Position numbers and translations under genes: made by a program
The notes under the pieces: model-generated
What the model was told of the DNA's origin: nothing
What the model saw: the letters and a program-made list of their open reading frames with translations, nothing else
The model's database searches: none
Part shown: positions 8,020 to 17,616 of the stretch, piece by piece
Layout of the letters: every line of letters begins with the position of its first letter
Position numbering within the stretch: position 1 is the first letter of the stretch
Source of the DNA: Cytophagales bacterium
Lineage (GTDB): Bacteria; Bacteroidota; Bacteroidia; Cytophagales; Spirosomataceae
Assembly (NCBI GenBank): GCA_013298125.1
Contig: JAAFJP010000012.1
Location: 62,001 to 126,000 of the forward strand
Length of the DNA stretch: 64,000 nt
Direction of reading: 5' to 3'

Positions 8020-8844
8020 TTACTCCACCTCATTACTCAACGTCCCAATCCCTTCAATCGTGATATTCACGACATCACCGCTCAACAAAGTAAAATCATT
8101 ATCAGGTACAATACCCGTTCCAGTCATTAAAAATGCACCGTTCGGAAACGACATTTCTCTGAATAAATAATGAGCTAAATCCGCTAATTTTCGCTTCATT
8201 CGGTTGATGGCAATACTATTAGAAAACATCGAATTACCACCTCGTAAAATCTCAATCGAAATCTGAGTATCTAAACTGATTTCATCTTTCGGAACATACA
8301 CACAAGGACCAATGGCAGCCGCTTTGTCATAACTTTTAGCTTGGGGTAAATACAAAGGATTTTCGCCCTCAATGTCCCTCGATGACATATCATTCCCAAT
8401 CGTATAACCCACAATTTTACCGCTTGAAGTTATCATCAGCGTTAATTCTGGCTCAGGAACATTCCATGCTGAATCTTTACGGATGCGTACTTTCTCGCCC
8501 GTACCCATACAACGAGCGGCTGTCGATTTAAAAAATAACTCTGGACGTTCTGCCTCATAGACTTTGGCATAAAAATCTGCCCCGCCCGAATCTTGTGACT
8601 CTTCCATACGTGCCTCACGACTACGCATATAGGTTACGCCCGAAGCCCAAATTTCTTGATTGACAATCGGAGCAAGTACGCCTTCTCCATTCCAAGAAAT
8701 TGGACTAAGAGATTGAATGTCAGACGATAATACCTCAAAAAGATTGTCTTGATTGATGTAAGTATCCCAATTGGTAGCATTTGAAAGATAAAATTTTTCG
8801 GAAGCCTCAATGATAATGCCTTGATTTGTTCTATATAATTTCAT
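8020..8844 (-). CDS. Fumarylacetoacetate hydrolase (FAH) family protein
   Basis: A 274-residue protein with the FAH-fold C-terminal domain. Metal ligands are expected in WNVPEPELTLMI (Glu pair near residue 130) and in the Asp of GNDMSSRDIEGENP near 152, followed by KSYDKAAAIGP. FAH-family enzymes hydrolyse or decarboxylate 2-oxo acids or acylpyruvates; several sugar-acid pathways of Bacteroidota use such an enzyme. The neighbouring genes do not define a pathway, so the substrate is open. Confidence 0.8.
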   Translation of the reverse strand: MKLYRTNQGIIIEASEKFYLSNATNWDTYINQDNLFEVLSSDIQSLSPISWNGEGVLAPIVNQEIWASGVTYMRSREARMEESQDSGGADFYAKVYEAERPELFFKSTAARCMGTGEKVRIRKDSAWNVPEPELTLMITSSGKIVGYTIGNDMSSRDIEGENPLYLPQAKSYDKAAAIGPCVYVPKDEISLDTQISIEILRGGNSMFSNSIAINRMKRKLADLAHYLFREMSFPNGAFLMTGTGIVPDNDFTLLSGDVVNITIEGIGTLSNEVE

Positions 8845-9048
8845 GGAGATTTTAATAAATGAATAAGGTTGTTCTACAATTTTAAGAAAATTACTTCATA
8901 AAACAAAATGGTTCTACGATGATTTCTTTACGGGATTATAGAGTAGAATAGGTTGGCAACCTGTTCTACTTTTGCCCTCTAATGATAAAATAAGGAGTAT
9001 TTTCACACTCTTCTACACATAAATTTTAAAAAGTGATATTTTTACTGG

Positions 9049-10629
9049 CTATTTTAAGGCTGATTTAATCACCTTCTCCGCCATCTCCTCCATCATTTTA
9101 TACCCTTTCAAATTTGGATGAACGCCATCAGGGGCAATATCTGGATTCATCCCATTTTGTTCATTTTTCATTGCTGAATGGTAGTCAATGTATGGAATTT
9201 TGTTGCTTTCGGCATAACTTTTAATCCGATTATTCAAAGCAACTATCATGGCAGAACGATTGCCGAGCGAACGTCTCCATTCAAAATTAGTAGCGGGTAA
9301 AATGGATGCTAAAATCACCTTCACTTTATTCGCTTGGGCGATTTCTACCATTGATTGGATATTCCCAAAAGTAAAATCTTCGTTATAAGGACCTGTATTT
9401 TCAGCCACGTCATTTATCCCAATTTGAATCACAACCGCTTTTGGGTTCAACGAAAGTATATCTTGACGAAAACGGAGCAAAGTCTGCACAGAAGTTTGCC
9501 CACTGATTCCCCGCCCAATAAAATTATTTTTGTTGAAAAAAGTAGAATCTGCATTGACCCAACCTTCCGTGATTGAATTACCCAAAAACACCACTCGATT
9601 TTCATTAGCTTTGGGTGGAGAGACCTTTTTATTTGCCTCTTTGTATCTTGCCAAATAGCCAAAATCACTCTTCATTCGCTCCCATTCGCTGATTTGGTAT
9701 TGGGCGGTGGCATCTTCGCCAAACTGTTTTTCGTATTTATTGGGATATAATTTCTTTAAATAACCCTGCAATTTGAGCCATTCTCCAAATCTCTCGTACC
9801 ATTTATCCGTAGGCACATTTTGTTTTCTCATACCAAAACCGTGTCCACCTTTTTCAAAAATATGTAGTTCGGCAGGTTGTTTGGCATCATACCATTTTTT
9901 GTAAATATCAAGGCTATGCGACATCAAACCCAACTGGTCGTCACCCGCAACGACTACGAAAATAGGTGTTTTTGCATTCGGAATCGTTGAGCCAATGATA
10001 GCATTTGCATACGTATAGATGGGAGCAATAAAATTTGGGCGATTTTCGTCCGTAGCATTATAAACCACTGACATCGTGACAGTTCCACCCGCCGAGAAGC
10101 CCATGAATCCGATTTTATTAGGGTCAATATCCATCTCTTTTGCATGGCTACGGACGTATTGCATGGCAGTCAGACCATCCGCCATTGCCAAAGGGACAAC
10201 GGGGGCATTTTCTTCATCTAATTTTTTGAAATCAGCCATCTTGGGCAATAACTCCTTCACAGGGTCATCGGTGAGGCTACGGACTACTCTGTATTTTAAA
10301 ACAAAGGCAGCTACTCCTTTGGAATTGAGCCACTTAGCCAAGTCAATCCCTTCACTATTGATGCTTAAAGTGTGAAATCCACCACCAGGAGCAATGATGA
10401 CTGCCGTACCCGTAGCGAGGTCTTTGGGAGGTAAAAAGGCAGTAATTGTTGGCTGAACTACGTTATAAACCAACTCTGTATTGAACATATTTTTGAGACT
10501 CATTTGCTCAGTCCAAGTCCAATTTTCAGAGCCTTTTGGTTTGCCTTCGTATAGTTGAATGACTTGTTGGGAAAGGGCGTTGAAGCAAATTCCGAGGGAT
10601 AAGATGGTTAGGGTGGTTATTTTTTTCAT
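9049..10629 (-). CDS. Exported two-domain esterase: alpha/beta hydrolase fused to SGNH hydrolase
   Basis: A 526-residue protein with a signal peptide (about residues 1-21, ending NALSQQ). The first domain (about 40-290) is an alpha/beta hydrolase with GFSAGG near 177, an Asp in VVAGDDQLG and a His in KGGHGFG. The second (about 340-526) is an SGNH hydrolase with FLGNSITEGW, GISGQTS, IGINDVAEN and DGVHPN. Both triads look intact. This arrangement is seen in carbohydrate esterases that deacetylate plant polysaccharides, so a periplasmic or surface deacetylase is likely. I chose the ATG at 10629; a TTG at 10656 lacks support. Confidence 0.85.
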   Translation of the reverse strand: MKKITTLTILSLGICFNALSQQVIQLYEGKPKGSENWTWTEQMSLKNMFNTELVYNVVQPTITAFLPPKDLATGTAVIIAPGGGFHTLSINSEGIDLAKWLNSKGVAAFVLKYRVVRSLTDDPVKELLPKMADFKKLDEENAPVVPLAMADGLTAMQYVRSHAKEMDIDPNKIGFMGFSAGGTVTMSVVYNATDENRPNFIAPIYTYANAIIGSTIPNAKTPIFVVVAGDDQLGLMSHSLDIYKKWYDAKQPAELHIFEKGGHGFGMRKQNVPTDKWYERFGEWLKLQGYLKKLYPNKYEKQFGEDATAQYQISEWERMKSDFGYLARYKEANKKVSPPKANENRVVFLGNSITEGWVNADSTFFNKNNFIGRGISGQTSVQTLLRFRQDILSLNPKAVVIQIGINDVAENTGPYNEDFTFGNIQSMVEIAQANKVKVILASILPATNFEWRRSLGNRSAMIVALNNRIKSYAESNKIPYIDYHSAMKNEQNGMNPDIAPDGVHPNLKGYKMMEEMAEKVIKSALK

Positions 10630-10721
10630 TTGATATTTGAGACGTTTATTTAACAAATATCAAAAAATAATTATACTTTATCTTCTAAAAATAAAAAATA
10701 GTGATACTATTAGACCAAATG

Positions 10722-12257
10722 TCATTTTTTTACGACAATATCCTTCTTCGGAATCACCAAACGTTTCAAAATCCTCTCTTCCCCATTTTTCACTTCCATA
10801 GTTTTGCGATGTCCCCAGATTCGGTCTTTGGCTAATTTTGTATTTTCTTCAAGGTCGATGATAGGGTAGGGGTAGCCCTCATTTCCCAATCTAAAATTGT
10901 ATAATTCCTGTTCCATCAAAGTCATTTTCCAAGGTTCGTGGATAAATGCCTCTGGACAATCTCGTAATTCTGGAATCCATTGTTTGATAAAAATGCCTTG
11001 CGGGTCGTGTTCTTGGGATTGCTTCACGGGGTTATAAATTCTTACGGTATTGATACCCGTCACGCCCGCTTGCATCTGGAACTGTGGATAGTGAATCCCA
11101 GGTTCAAAATCTAAGAATAGTTGAGCTAAATGAATTGCCCCGTCCTTCCAATGGTGCATTAATTGATGCGTCAAAAACGAAACCGTCATGGCTCGCATTC
11201 GGAAGTTCATGTAGCCCGTTTTTTGCAGACATCTCATGCACGCATCCACGAGAGGATAGCCTGTTTTGCCATCTTTCCATGCTTGTAAATGTGCTTGATT
11301 ATCAGAGAGTTGAATAGAATCATAACCTCGATTGACATTCTCAAACTCCATTGATTCTTCATTCTCGAATTTCTGAATAAAATGACAATGCCAACGTAAT
11401 CGTGAACCAAAATTCTCCAAAGGTCTCTTGAAAGAGGGCTTCTTTTTGGCGGCTTCGAGTGAGGTTTTATAGACTTGACGAATAGATAAATTTCCCCATG
11501 CAATGTAGGGTGACAAACGGCTACAACCCTTCCGACTTTCGAGCGGTTTTGAGATAAATTTTGAGTAATTTATGGCTCTTTCTTCCATAAAACTCTTCAT
11601 GTACTTGTGAGCTAAAACTTCGCCTCCTTTTTGGAATTGGAAAGGCTGTTCAGAGGTAGGATTTTCATCTAAAAAAAGTGACTCTCTGAAAGTAGTTTTT
11701 ACATTAAATATTTTGATTAAATTCTCATCCGTAACAACTAATTTTTGTAATAAATCAATGGAAACATTCACAATTGGTTTCGACATAAAAACGTGCCAAT
11801 CTTTTACCCAATCCACACGATTAGGCTTGCCTCTGACGATTCCATTGGTCTGATATTCAGGGCATTGAATGCCGTTATCTCTTACAAATTGTCCTAATAT
11901 TTTATCACGGTCATACGTTACTTTAATGCCCGTTTCTTCATGTAAAAAGATTTTATTGATACCGATTTGTTCGTGAATTTTGGGAATAATATCAATCATT
12001 TCTCCGTACAAAATGGTCATTTGCGGAGGATTTTCAGAAGGGCAAAGTGATGCTAATTGTTTGTTCAAATCCACCAAAGATTCATCGACAAAACGCCAAT
12101 GTCGGGCGGAATAGTGAGGGTCATTCCAGACGGAAGGCTCAAAGACGTAGAGAAGCATGACGGGCAACCCTTCTGCGAGGGCATCGTGTAGAGGGGCGTG
12201 GTCACGGAGGCGTAAATCACGCTTGAACCACACTATATTTATCGGATTTTCTTTCAC
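10722..12257 (-). CDS. Photolyase/cryptochrome-family FAD protein
   Basis: A 511-residue protein. The N-terminal Rossmann-like antenna domain begins [18 protein letters not shown], and the C-terminal FAD-binding half contains [22 protein letters not shown] and [20 protein letters not shown], both characteristic of the family. It would repair pyrimidine dimers with blue light or act as a light sensor; sequence alone does not decide. Its start overlaps the stop of the upstream GNAT gene by 4 bases, so the two form an operon. Confidence 0.85.
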   Translation of the reverse strand: MKENPINIVWFKRDLRLRDHAPLHDALAEGLPVMLLYVFEPSVWNDPHYSARHWRFVDESLVDLNKQLASLCPSENPPQMTILYGEMIDIIPKIHEQIGINKIFLHEETGIKVTYDRDKILGQFVRDNGIQCPEYQTNGIVRGKPNRVDWVKDWHVFMSKPIVNVSIDLLQKLVVTDENLIKIFNVKTTFRESLFLDENPTSEQPFQFQKGGEVLAHKYMKSFMEERAINYSKFISKPLESRKGCSRLSPYIAWGNLSIRQVYKTSLEAAKKKPSFKRPLENFGSRLRWHCHFIQKFENEESMEFENVNRGYDSIQLSDNQAHLQAWKDGKTGYPLVDACMRCLQKTGYMNFRMRAMTVSFLTHQLMHHWKDGAIHLAQLFLDFEPGIHYPQFQMQAGVTGINTVRIYNPVKQSQEHDPQGIFIKQWIPELRDCPEAFIHEPWKMTLMEQELYNFRLGNEGYPYPIIDLEENTKLAKDRIWGHRKTMEVKNGEERILKRLVIPKKDIVVKK

Positions 12258-12736
12258 AATTTTTGATACATAATATAAGCATTAACATATCCAAACTGAG
12301 AATGTTTGTAAGCATCAGGGATTTCTCCAATTATTTCAAAACCCATTTTCAACCATAATTTAACGGCTTTTTCATTGGTTTTTACGACCAAATTAAACTG
12401 CATTCCACGAAAGCCTAAACTTCGGGCTTCTTCGAGTGAAAACTCCGCCATTGCTTTCCCAAGTCCTTTTCCTCGGGCATTTTCAGAGACCATATAGCCC
12501 GCATTTACAATGTGCGAACCCAAATCCATTTGATTTTCTTTTAGGTAAAAAGTACCTAAGATTTCGTTATTTTCTTCGGCAACATAAGTTCTCTTATCGC
12601 TTGAAAACCAATAGTTTAGCATTTTTTCTTTGGAAGAATCAGGAGCAAAAACGTAGGTGTCACCCGTAGCAATTACATTACTGATAATTTGCCAAACGGC
12701 TTCGTGGTCTGATGGGGTGGATAGTCTGATGGTCAT
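12254..12736 (-). CDS. GNAT-family N-acetyltransferase
   Basis: A 160-residue single-domain acetyltransferase with the acetyl-CoA-binding motif [18 protein letters not shown] near residue 90 and a following [20 protein letters not shown] motif. The acceptor is unknown. It is the first gene of a two-gene operon with the photolyase-like gene, coupled through a 4-base overlap. Confidence 0.85.
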   Translation of the reverse strand: MTIRLSTPSDHEAVWQIISNVIATGDTYVFAPDSSKEKMLNYWFSSDKRTYVAEENNEILGTFYLKENQMDLGSHIVNAGYMVSENARGKGLGKAMAEFSLEEARSLGFRGMQFNLVVKTNEKAVKLWLKMGFEIIGEIPDAYKHSQFGYVNAYIMYQKL

Positions 12737-12778
12737 GGTTTGGTCAATGTTTAAAATTTATGCTTTACTCTGAGTTAA

Positions 12779-12867
12779 GCCTCACCCCCAGCCCCTCTCC
12801 CGTGGAGAGGGGAGAGTTAAATCAGGTAGAACTCCCCTCTCCACGGGAGAGGGGCTGGGGGTGAGGC
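12779..12867. repeat. BIME-like double hairpin, 36-bp perfect arms
   Basis: Arms 12779-12814 and 12832-12867 are perfect complements, separated by 17 bases. Each arm can itself fold as CCCCTCTCC-CGT-GGAGAGGGG, so the unit is two hairpins in opposite orientation with an outer tail GCCTCACCCCCAG. A second member of the same family lies at 51624-51712. It sits between two minus-strand genes and could also act as a transcription barrier. Confidence 0.9.
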
Positions 12868-12917
12868 TCTTAAAATATTTCTATAATGCAAGTATAAATC
12901 ATAGAAGAATCAAAAAT

Positions 12918-13700
12918 TTAACAATTCTTCCAAACGGGCTTTCTTTTCTCTACAAAAGCATTAATTCCCTCTTGGGCATCGTTGGTATTTCGGAGTTTGT
13001 CAATTTCGTTTTTTAGATATTTATGTTTTTCGTTTTCTTGGATGGAAGACATTTTTTTTAAAACTTCAATACCTGTCGAAACTGCCAAAGGTGCGGCAGA
13101 TAAAATATTGTCAATCAGGGTATTAACGTTATTTTTGAATTCACTTTTTTTAAAATAATGGGTCACTAAACCCCATGATTCTGCATCTTTTGCAGTATAA
13201 GTTTTTGCCAAAATACACAATTCCATAATCTTTCTTTCAGACATAATTTTGCTTAACGAATTCATAACTTGGAATGGAAAAAGCCCCCGCTGAACTTCTG
13301 GTAAACTAAAAGTTGCCCCTGCGTGTGCAATCACAAAGGTACATTCGGCAACAATCAAAAAACCACCCGCAATCACAGGACCTTCGACAATTGCCAATGT
13401 GGGTTTATTGACAGACCTAATGACTTCTCCCAAAGGTAAATTCGACTGAGGAATATGCTCATTCTGAATATCTAAATCTGGATTTTGGAATACTTTTAAA
13501 TCCATCCCCGCACAAAAAACTGAGCCTTCTGCCTCAAAAACAATTAACCAAATATTTGTATCATTCTGTGCATCCTGCAAAGCATCCGCAATTTCAGAAA
13601 TCATGGTAGGAGTGAAGGCATTTCGCTTCTCTGGACGATTTAAGGTCAGATAAAAAACGGAATTTTCTATGCGGGTTTTTATGAGATGGTATTTTTTCAA
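12918..13700 (-). CDS. Enoyl-CoA hydratase/isomerase family protein, probably methylglutaconyl-CoA hydratase
   Basis: A 260-residue crotonase-fold protein (NRPEKRNAFTP near residue 20, FCAGMDLKVF near 62, SLPEVQRGLFP near 133). Next to HMG-CoA lyase and the methylcrotonyl-CoA carboxylase beta subunit, the natural role is hydration of 3-methylglutaconyl-CoA in leucine catabolism. Oddly, the usual GGGxE loop that supplies one catalytic Glu reads IAGGFLIVAEC, with no Glu at that position; the other Glu (in LPEVQ) is kept. The role is therefore inferred from context. Confidence 0.75.
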   Translation of the reverse strand: MKKYHLIKTRIENSVFYLTLNRPEKRNAFTPTMISEIADALQDAQNDTNIWLIVFEAEGSVFCAGMDLKVFQNPDLDIQNEHIPQSNLPLGEVIRSVNKPTLAIVEGPVIAGGFLIVAECTFVIAHAGATFSLPEVQRGLFPFQVMNSLSKIMSERKIMELCILAKTYTAKDAESWGLVTHYFKKSEFKNNVNTLIDNILSAAPLAVSTGIEVLKKMSSIQENEKHKYLKNEIDKLRNTNDAQEGINAFVEKRKPVWKNC

Positions 13701-13732
13701 CGTTATATAAATTTTATTTTAGATTGATTCAC

Positions 13733-13766
13733 AAACCTATAAGGTTTTTGAAAACCTTATAGGTTT
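13733..13766. repeat. 15-bp-arm hairpin (TTCAAAA class, reverse orientation)
   Basis: Arms 13733-13747 and 13752-13766 pair perfectly around a 4-base loop. Read on the minus strand, the centre is GGTTTTCAAAAACC. It has the same size class as the hairpins at 239, 3360 and 40364. It lies in the 77-base gap of the leucine-degradation genes. An outer pair TGATTCA/TGAATCA flanks it. Confidence 0.8.
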
Positions 13767-13777
13767 AACTGTATGAA

Positions 13778-14632
13778 TCACGAAATCAACGCCCCAAACA
13801 TCCTCTTCAAATCATTAATCTCGTCCATATTTGTTCTTCCAAAATGCTCCAATAAATTTTCCATTGGCATATTTCCAACGAGTTCATCTTGTGCCATTGG
13901 GCAACCTCCGTAGCCCAACATTGCCCCGTCAAATCTCTGACAACCATTTTTTAACGCTGCCTCAATTTTAGGTTTCCAAGAATGTTTTTCTGTGTGAAGA
14001 TGTACGCCAATTTCTAAGTTTTTATACTTCGGAATAATGTTTTTACAGAGATAATCAATACTCTCAACTGTCGCAACTCCAATTGTATCCGACAAGCTAA
14101 ATATTTCTATATCAAATACTTGTAACTTTTCAATCCATTCTAAAACAATTTCTGAATTCCAAATATCATTGTACGGATTTCCAAAAGCCATCGACAAATA
14201 GACCACTAATTTTTTGTTTGATTTTACACAAATTTCTTGAATCTTTTGCAGATTTTGTACAGATTCTTCAATTGTAGCATTAGTATTTCTGATTTGAAAA
14301 GTTTCGGAAACTGAGAAAGGATAGCCCAAATACGAAATTTGTTCATACTCAGAAGCTGCAATTGCACCACGTTCATTGGCAATAATTGCTAAGAGTTTTG
14401 TGGAGGAATTAGACAAATCTAATCCCTTCACAACCTCATGCGTATCAGCCATTTGTGGAATGGCTTTTGGCGAAACAAAACTTCCAAAATCAATGGTATC
14501 AAATATCCCGAGCGACAATAAATGGTTGATATACTTTATCTTTTTGTCGGTAGGAATAAACGTATGAATCCCTTGAATTGCATCCCTCGGACATTCAATT
14601 AATTTTACGGAATCGTTCATTTTATCTGCCAA
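13778..14632 (-). CDS. Hydroxymethylglutaryl-CoA lyase
   Basis: A 284-residue TIM-barrel enzyme cleaving HMG-CoA to acetoacetate and acetyl-CoA, the last step of leucine catabolism. Landmarks are KLIECPRDAIQGI near residue 10 (a variant of the substrate-binding ExPRDG segment), DFGSFVSPKAIPQM near 46, and the metal-binding region VHLHTEKH. The catalytic Cys loop FDGAMLGYGGCPMAQDELVG is near 237. Its start overlaps the preceding acyl-CoA dehydrogenase by 11 bases, indicating an operon. Confidence 0.88.
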   Translation of the reverse strand: MADKMNDSVKLIECPRDAIQGIHTFIPTDKKIKYINHLLSLGIFDTIDFGSFVSPKAIPQMADTHEVVKGLDLSNSSTKLLAIIANERGAIAASEYEQISYLGYPFSVSETFQIRNTNATIEESVQNLQKIQEICVKSNKKLVVYLSMAFGNPYNDIWNSEIVLEWIEKLQVFDIEIFSLSDTIGVATVESIDYLCKNIIPKYKNLEIGVHLHTEKHSWKPKIEAALKNGCQRFDGAMLGYGGCPMAQDELVGNMPMENLLEHFGRTNMDEINDLKRMFGALIS

Positions 14633-15770
14633 TTTCTCTTGTAATGACTAATTTTTGTATTTCAGACGTTCCTTCGCCAATCGTACATAATTTGGCATCA
14701 CGATAATGTTTTTCTACTGGAAAATCCTTCAAATAACCATATCCACCGTGTATTTGGATGGCTTCGTTAGATACTCTCACGGCAGTTTCAGAGGCAAAAT
14801 ACTTTGCCATTGCGGCTTCTTTGGTATTTTTTACTCCATCATTTTTCATTTGTCCAGCTTGCCGAGTTAATAATTCTGAGGCTTCAATTTCAGTAGCCAT
14901 GTCTGCCAATTTGAAACTAATTCCTTGAAAATTAAATATCTCTTGTCCAAATTGTTTTCTTTCTCTCGAATACCTTAGAGCGGCTTCATAAGCACCTTTG
15001 GCAATGCCCAATGCTAAGGCGGCAATCGAGATTCTGCCTCCATCTAATAGTTTTAAAGATTGCACAAAACCATCACCTACTTTGCCAATAATTTGGTCTT
15101 TATGCACTCGACAATTATCAAAAAACAAACAAGCCGTCTCAGATGCCCTCATGCCTAATTTATTCTCTTTTTTCCCCGCAGAAAATCCATCCAAACCTTT
15201 TTCAATGATAAAAGCGGTCATCCCGTGCGAATCTCCTTGTTTTCCTGTGCGAGTAATCACCACGGCAACCTCTGAACTAATGGCGTGCGTAATGAAGTTT
15301 TTAGAACCATTCAATACAAAATAATCGCCATCTTCTACTGCCGTCGTCATCATTCCACCTGCATCTGACCCAGTTCCTGTTTCGGTCAATCCCCAAGCAC
15401 CAATCCATTCTCCTGATGCTAATTTGGGCAGGTATTTTTGTTTTTGAGATTCATTCGCAAAAGTCAGTATGTGATTGGTACAGAGGGAGTTATGGGCAGC
15501 AACTGACAGCCCAATCGAACCACAGACTTTTGAAATCTCATCAATAATTGTGATGTATTCTTGATAACCCAAGCCAGAACCGCCGTAGATTTCGGGTACT
15601 AAAACCCCCATTAATCCGTATTCTCCCATTTTGTGAAATAAATCGACGGGGAAAGTTTGGGCTTCGTCCCATTCCATTACGTGTGGGCGAATGAACTTTT
15701 CAGCAAAGTCACGAGTGCTTTGCCTAATTTGTTCCATTTGTTCGTTGTTTTCAGAAGTTAAATATGCCAT
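14622..15770 (-). CDS. Acyl-CoA dehydrogenase, short-chain type
   Basis: A 382-residue flavoprotein with the full acyl-CoA dehydrogenase fold (WGLTETGTGSDAGG near residue 130, IHGGYGYLKDFPVEKHYRD near 345). The catalytic Glu appears in IGEGTSEIQK near the C-terminus, the position used by butyryl/short-chain enzymes. The position used in isovaleryl-CoA dehydrogenase reads LDGGRISIA, without Glu. Context points to isovaleryl-CoA oxidation, but residue placement suggests a SCAD-like enzyme. It is the first gene of the minus-strand leucine-degradation operon. Confidence 0.85.
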   Translation of the reverse strand: MAYLTSENNEQMEQIRQSTRDFAEKFIRPHVMEWDEAQTFPVDLFHKMGEYGLMGVLVPEIYGGSGLGYQEYITIIDEISKVCGSIGLSVAAHNSLCTNHILTFANESQKQKYLPKLASGEWIGAWGLTETGTGSDAGGMMTTAVEDGDYFVLNGSKNFITHAISSEVAVVITRTGKQGDSHGMTAFIIEKGLDGFSAGKKENKLGMRASETACLFFDNCRVHKDQIIGKVGDGFVQSLKLLDGGRISIAALALGIAKGAYEAALRYSRERKQFGQEIFNFQGISFKLADMATEIEASELLTRQAGQMKNDGVKNTKEAAMAKYFASETAVRVSNEAIQIHGGYGYLKDFPVEKHYRDAKLCTIGEGTSEIQKLVITREIGR

Positions 15771-15815
15771 TTTGTTTTTTGTTGAAGTGTAATTGAAATT
15801 AAGTTGGTAGTAATT

Positions 15816-15908
15816 TTAGTTTGCAGTAGGCAGTGATAAAGTTTTACAATAAGTTTCTGTTAATCAGATAGTTGTATGATTTTTTTCTTACTGCCTACTG
15901 CAAACTAA
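15816..15908. repeat. 19-bp perfect inverted repeat with 55-base spacer
   Basis: TTAGTTTGCAGTAGGCAGT (15816-15834) and its exact complement (15890-15908) frame 55 AT-rich bases. A degenerate copy, ACTGCCGACTAATAA, follows. The element occupies the divergent promoter region between the acyl-CoA dehydrogenase and the carboxylase gene, so any promoters must lie within or around it. Confidence 0.8.
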
Positions 15909-16020
15909 TAACTGCCGACTAATAAACTAATGTTTACCGTATTAAATGTAGATAAAATATTGATATTAAAAGAAAATTTTAGCTTATATTGTTGTTCAAC
16001 AAATTAAAAATACTAAAACT

Positions 16021-17616
16021 GTGAAAGAATTATTAGAAGAATTAACGAAGAAAACCGCCCAATTACGTCTCGGAGGGGGCATTAAAAGCACAGAAAGTCA
16101 TAAAGCAAAAGGAAAAATGACCGCTTTTGAAAGGATTAGTTTTTTATTGGACAATGATACAGATTCAATAGAAATTGGTTCTTTTGCAGGCGAAGGACTT
16201 TATCCAGAAGACGGAGGTTGTCCAAATGGCGGGGCAGTATCTTTTTTGGGGTATGTTATGGGCAAAATGTGCATTGTAGTTGCCCACGATGCTACGGTAA
16301 AAGCGGGTGCCAATTTTCCGATAACTGTCAAAAAAACGCTTAGGGCTCAGGAGATTGCGATGGAAAATCGTTTGCCCATTATTTATTTAGTGGATTCGGC
16401 AGGAGCATTTTTACCAAGACAAAACGAGGTTTTTCCAGACAAAGAACATTTCGGAAGAATTTTTAGAAATAATGCTAAAATGTCGTCTATGGGCATTCCT
16501 CAGATTTCGGCAATTATGGGCAGTTGCGTAGCGGGAGGGGCATATTTACCCATTATGTCTGACTATGCTTTTATTGTAGAAGGTACAGGAAGTGTATTTT
16601 TGGCGGGTTCATTTTTAGTAAAATCTTCTATCGGAGAGGACGTTGATAGCGAAACATTGGGAGGAGCATCAACCCATTGTGAGATTTCGGGCGTGACCGA
16701 TAATAAATACCCAAATGATGAGAGTTGTTTGGATGCCATCAAGAAAGTAGTTGATAAAATTGGCGGATTTCCGAAGGCAGATTTTGATAGAAAAGAAGCA
16801 AAAGAACCTAAGAGAAAAGCTACCGATATTTACGAAATTCTGCCCCAAGAACGCACAAAGCCATATGATATGAAAGAAATCATTGATTGTATTGTTGACA
16901 ACGGAAGTTTTGATGAATACAAAGCACTTTACGGTCAAACAGTTATTTGTGGACTCGGCAGAGTGAATGGTTGGGCGGTTGGCATCGTTGCAAATCAACG
17001 TTTGATTGTGAAAACCAAGAAAAAAGAAATGCAAATGGGAGGGGTTATTTATTCAGATTCTGCTGATAAATCTGCCCGTTTTATTATGAATTGTAACCAG
17101 CAAAAAATTCCTTTGGTTTTCATGCAAGATGTCAATGGTTTTATGGTTGGTAGTCGGTCTGAGCATGGCGGAATTATTAAAGACGGAGCAAAAATGGTGA
17201 ATGCTATGGCAAATTCAGTTGTGCCAAAATTTACTTTTTTAATTGGTAATTCTTACGGAGCAGGCAATTACGCTATGTGTGGCAAGGCGTATGACCCCCG
17301 CCTCATATACGCATATCCGACTGCCCAAATGGCGGTTATGAGTGGAGCTTCTGCCTCAAAAACATTGCTTCAAGTTGAAGAAAGAAAGTTGGAAAGACAA
17401 GGAAAAGTAATTACCGAAGAAGATAAACAAAACCTTTTGAATGAAATTACGGATAAATACAATTCAGAATTAAGTCCGTATTATGCCGCTGCAAGACTTT
17501 GGGTCGATGGTGTAATTGACCCCGCCGAAACCCGAAAAATTATTTCAATGGGGATAGAAGCCGCCAATCATTCGCCTATAACTGAGCGGTATAATGTTGG
17601 GGTGATTCAGACGTAG
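16021..17616 (+). CDS. Acyl-CoA carboxylase carboxyltransferase, methylcrotonyl-CoA carboxylase beta type
   Basis: A 531-residue biotin-dependent carboxyltransferase with both crotonase-like halves. The N-terminal glycine-rich segment is GGAYLPIMSDYAFIVEGTGS near residue 180, and the C-terminal one is GNSYGAGNYAMCGKAYDPR near 412. With HMG-CoA lyase and an enoyl-CoA hydratase diverging from it, it most likely carboxylates 3-methylcrotonyl-CoA. The start is GTG at 16021; no suitable ATG is in frame nearby. The biotin carboxylase/alpha subunit is not in the window, so it must be encoded elsewhere. Confidence 0.85.
   Translation: MKELLEELTKKTAQLRLGGGIKSTESHKAKGKMTAFERISFLLDNDTDSIEIGSFAGEGLYPEDGGCPNGGAVSFLGYVMGKMCIVVAHDATVKAGANFPITVKKTLRAQEIAMENRLPIIYLVDSAGAFLPRQNEVFPDKEHFGRIFRNNAKMSSMGIPQISAIMGSCVAGGAYLPIMSDYAFIVEGTGSVFLAGSFLVKSSIGEDVDSETLGGASTHCEISGVTDNKYPNDESCLDAIKKVVDKIGGFPKADFDRKEAKEPKRKATDIYEILPQERTKPYDMKEIIDCIVDNGSFDEYKALYGQTVICGLGRVNGWAVGIVANQRLIVKTKKKEMQMGGVIYSDSADKSARFIMNCNQQKIPLVFMQDVNGFMVGSRSEHGGIIKDGAKMVNAMANSVVPKFTFLIGNSYGAGNYAMCGKAYDPRLIYAYPTAQMAVMSGASASKTLLQVEERKLERQGKVITEEDKQNLLNEITDKYNSELSPYYAAARLWVDGVIDPAETRKIISMGIEAANHSPITERYNVGVIQT

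Noticed and set aside
12779-12867. The double hairpin as an ordinary intrinsic terminator
   Set aside because: Arms are 36 bp with a 17-base spacer and no U tract follows. The sister copy at 51624 lies between divergent genes, where no terminator is needed.
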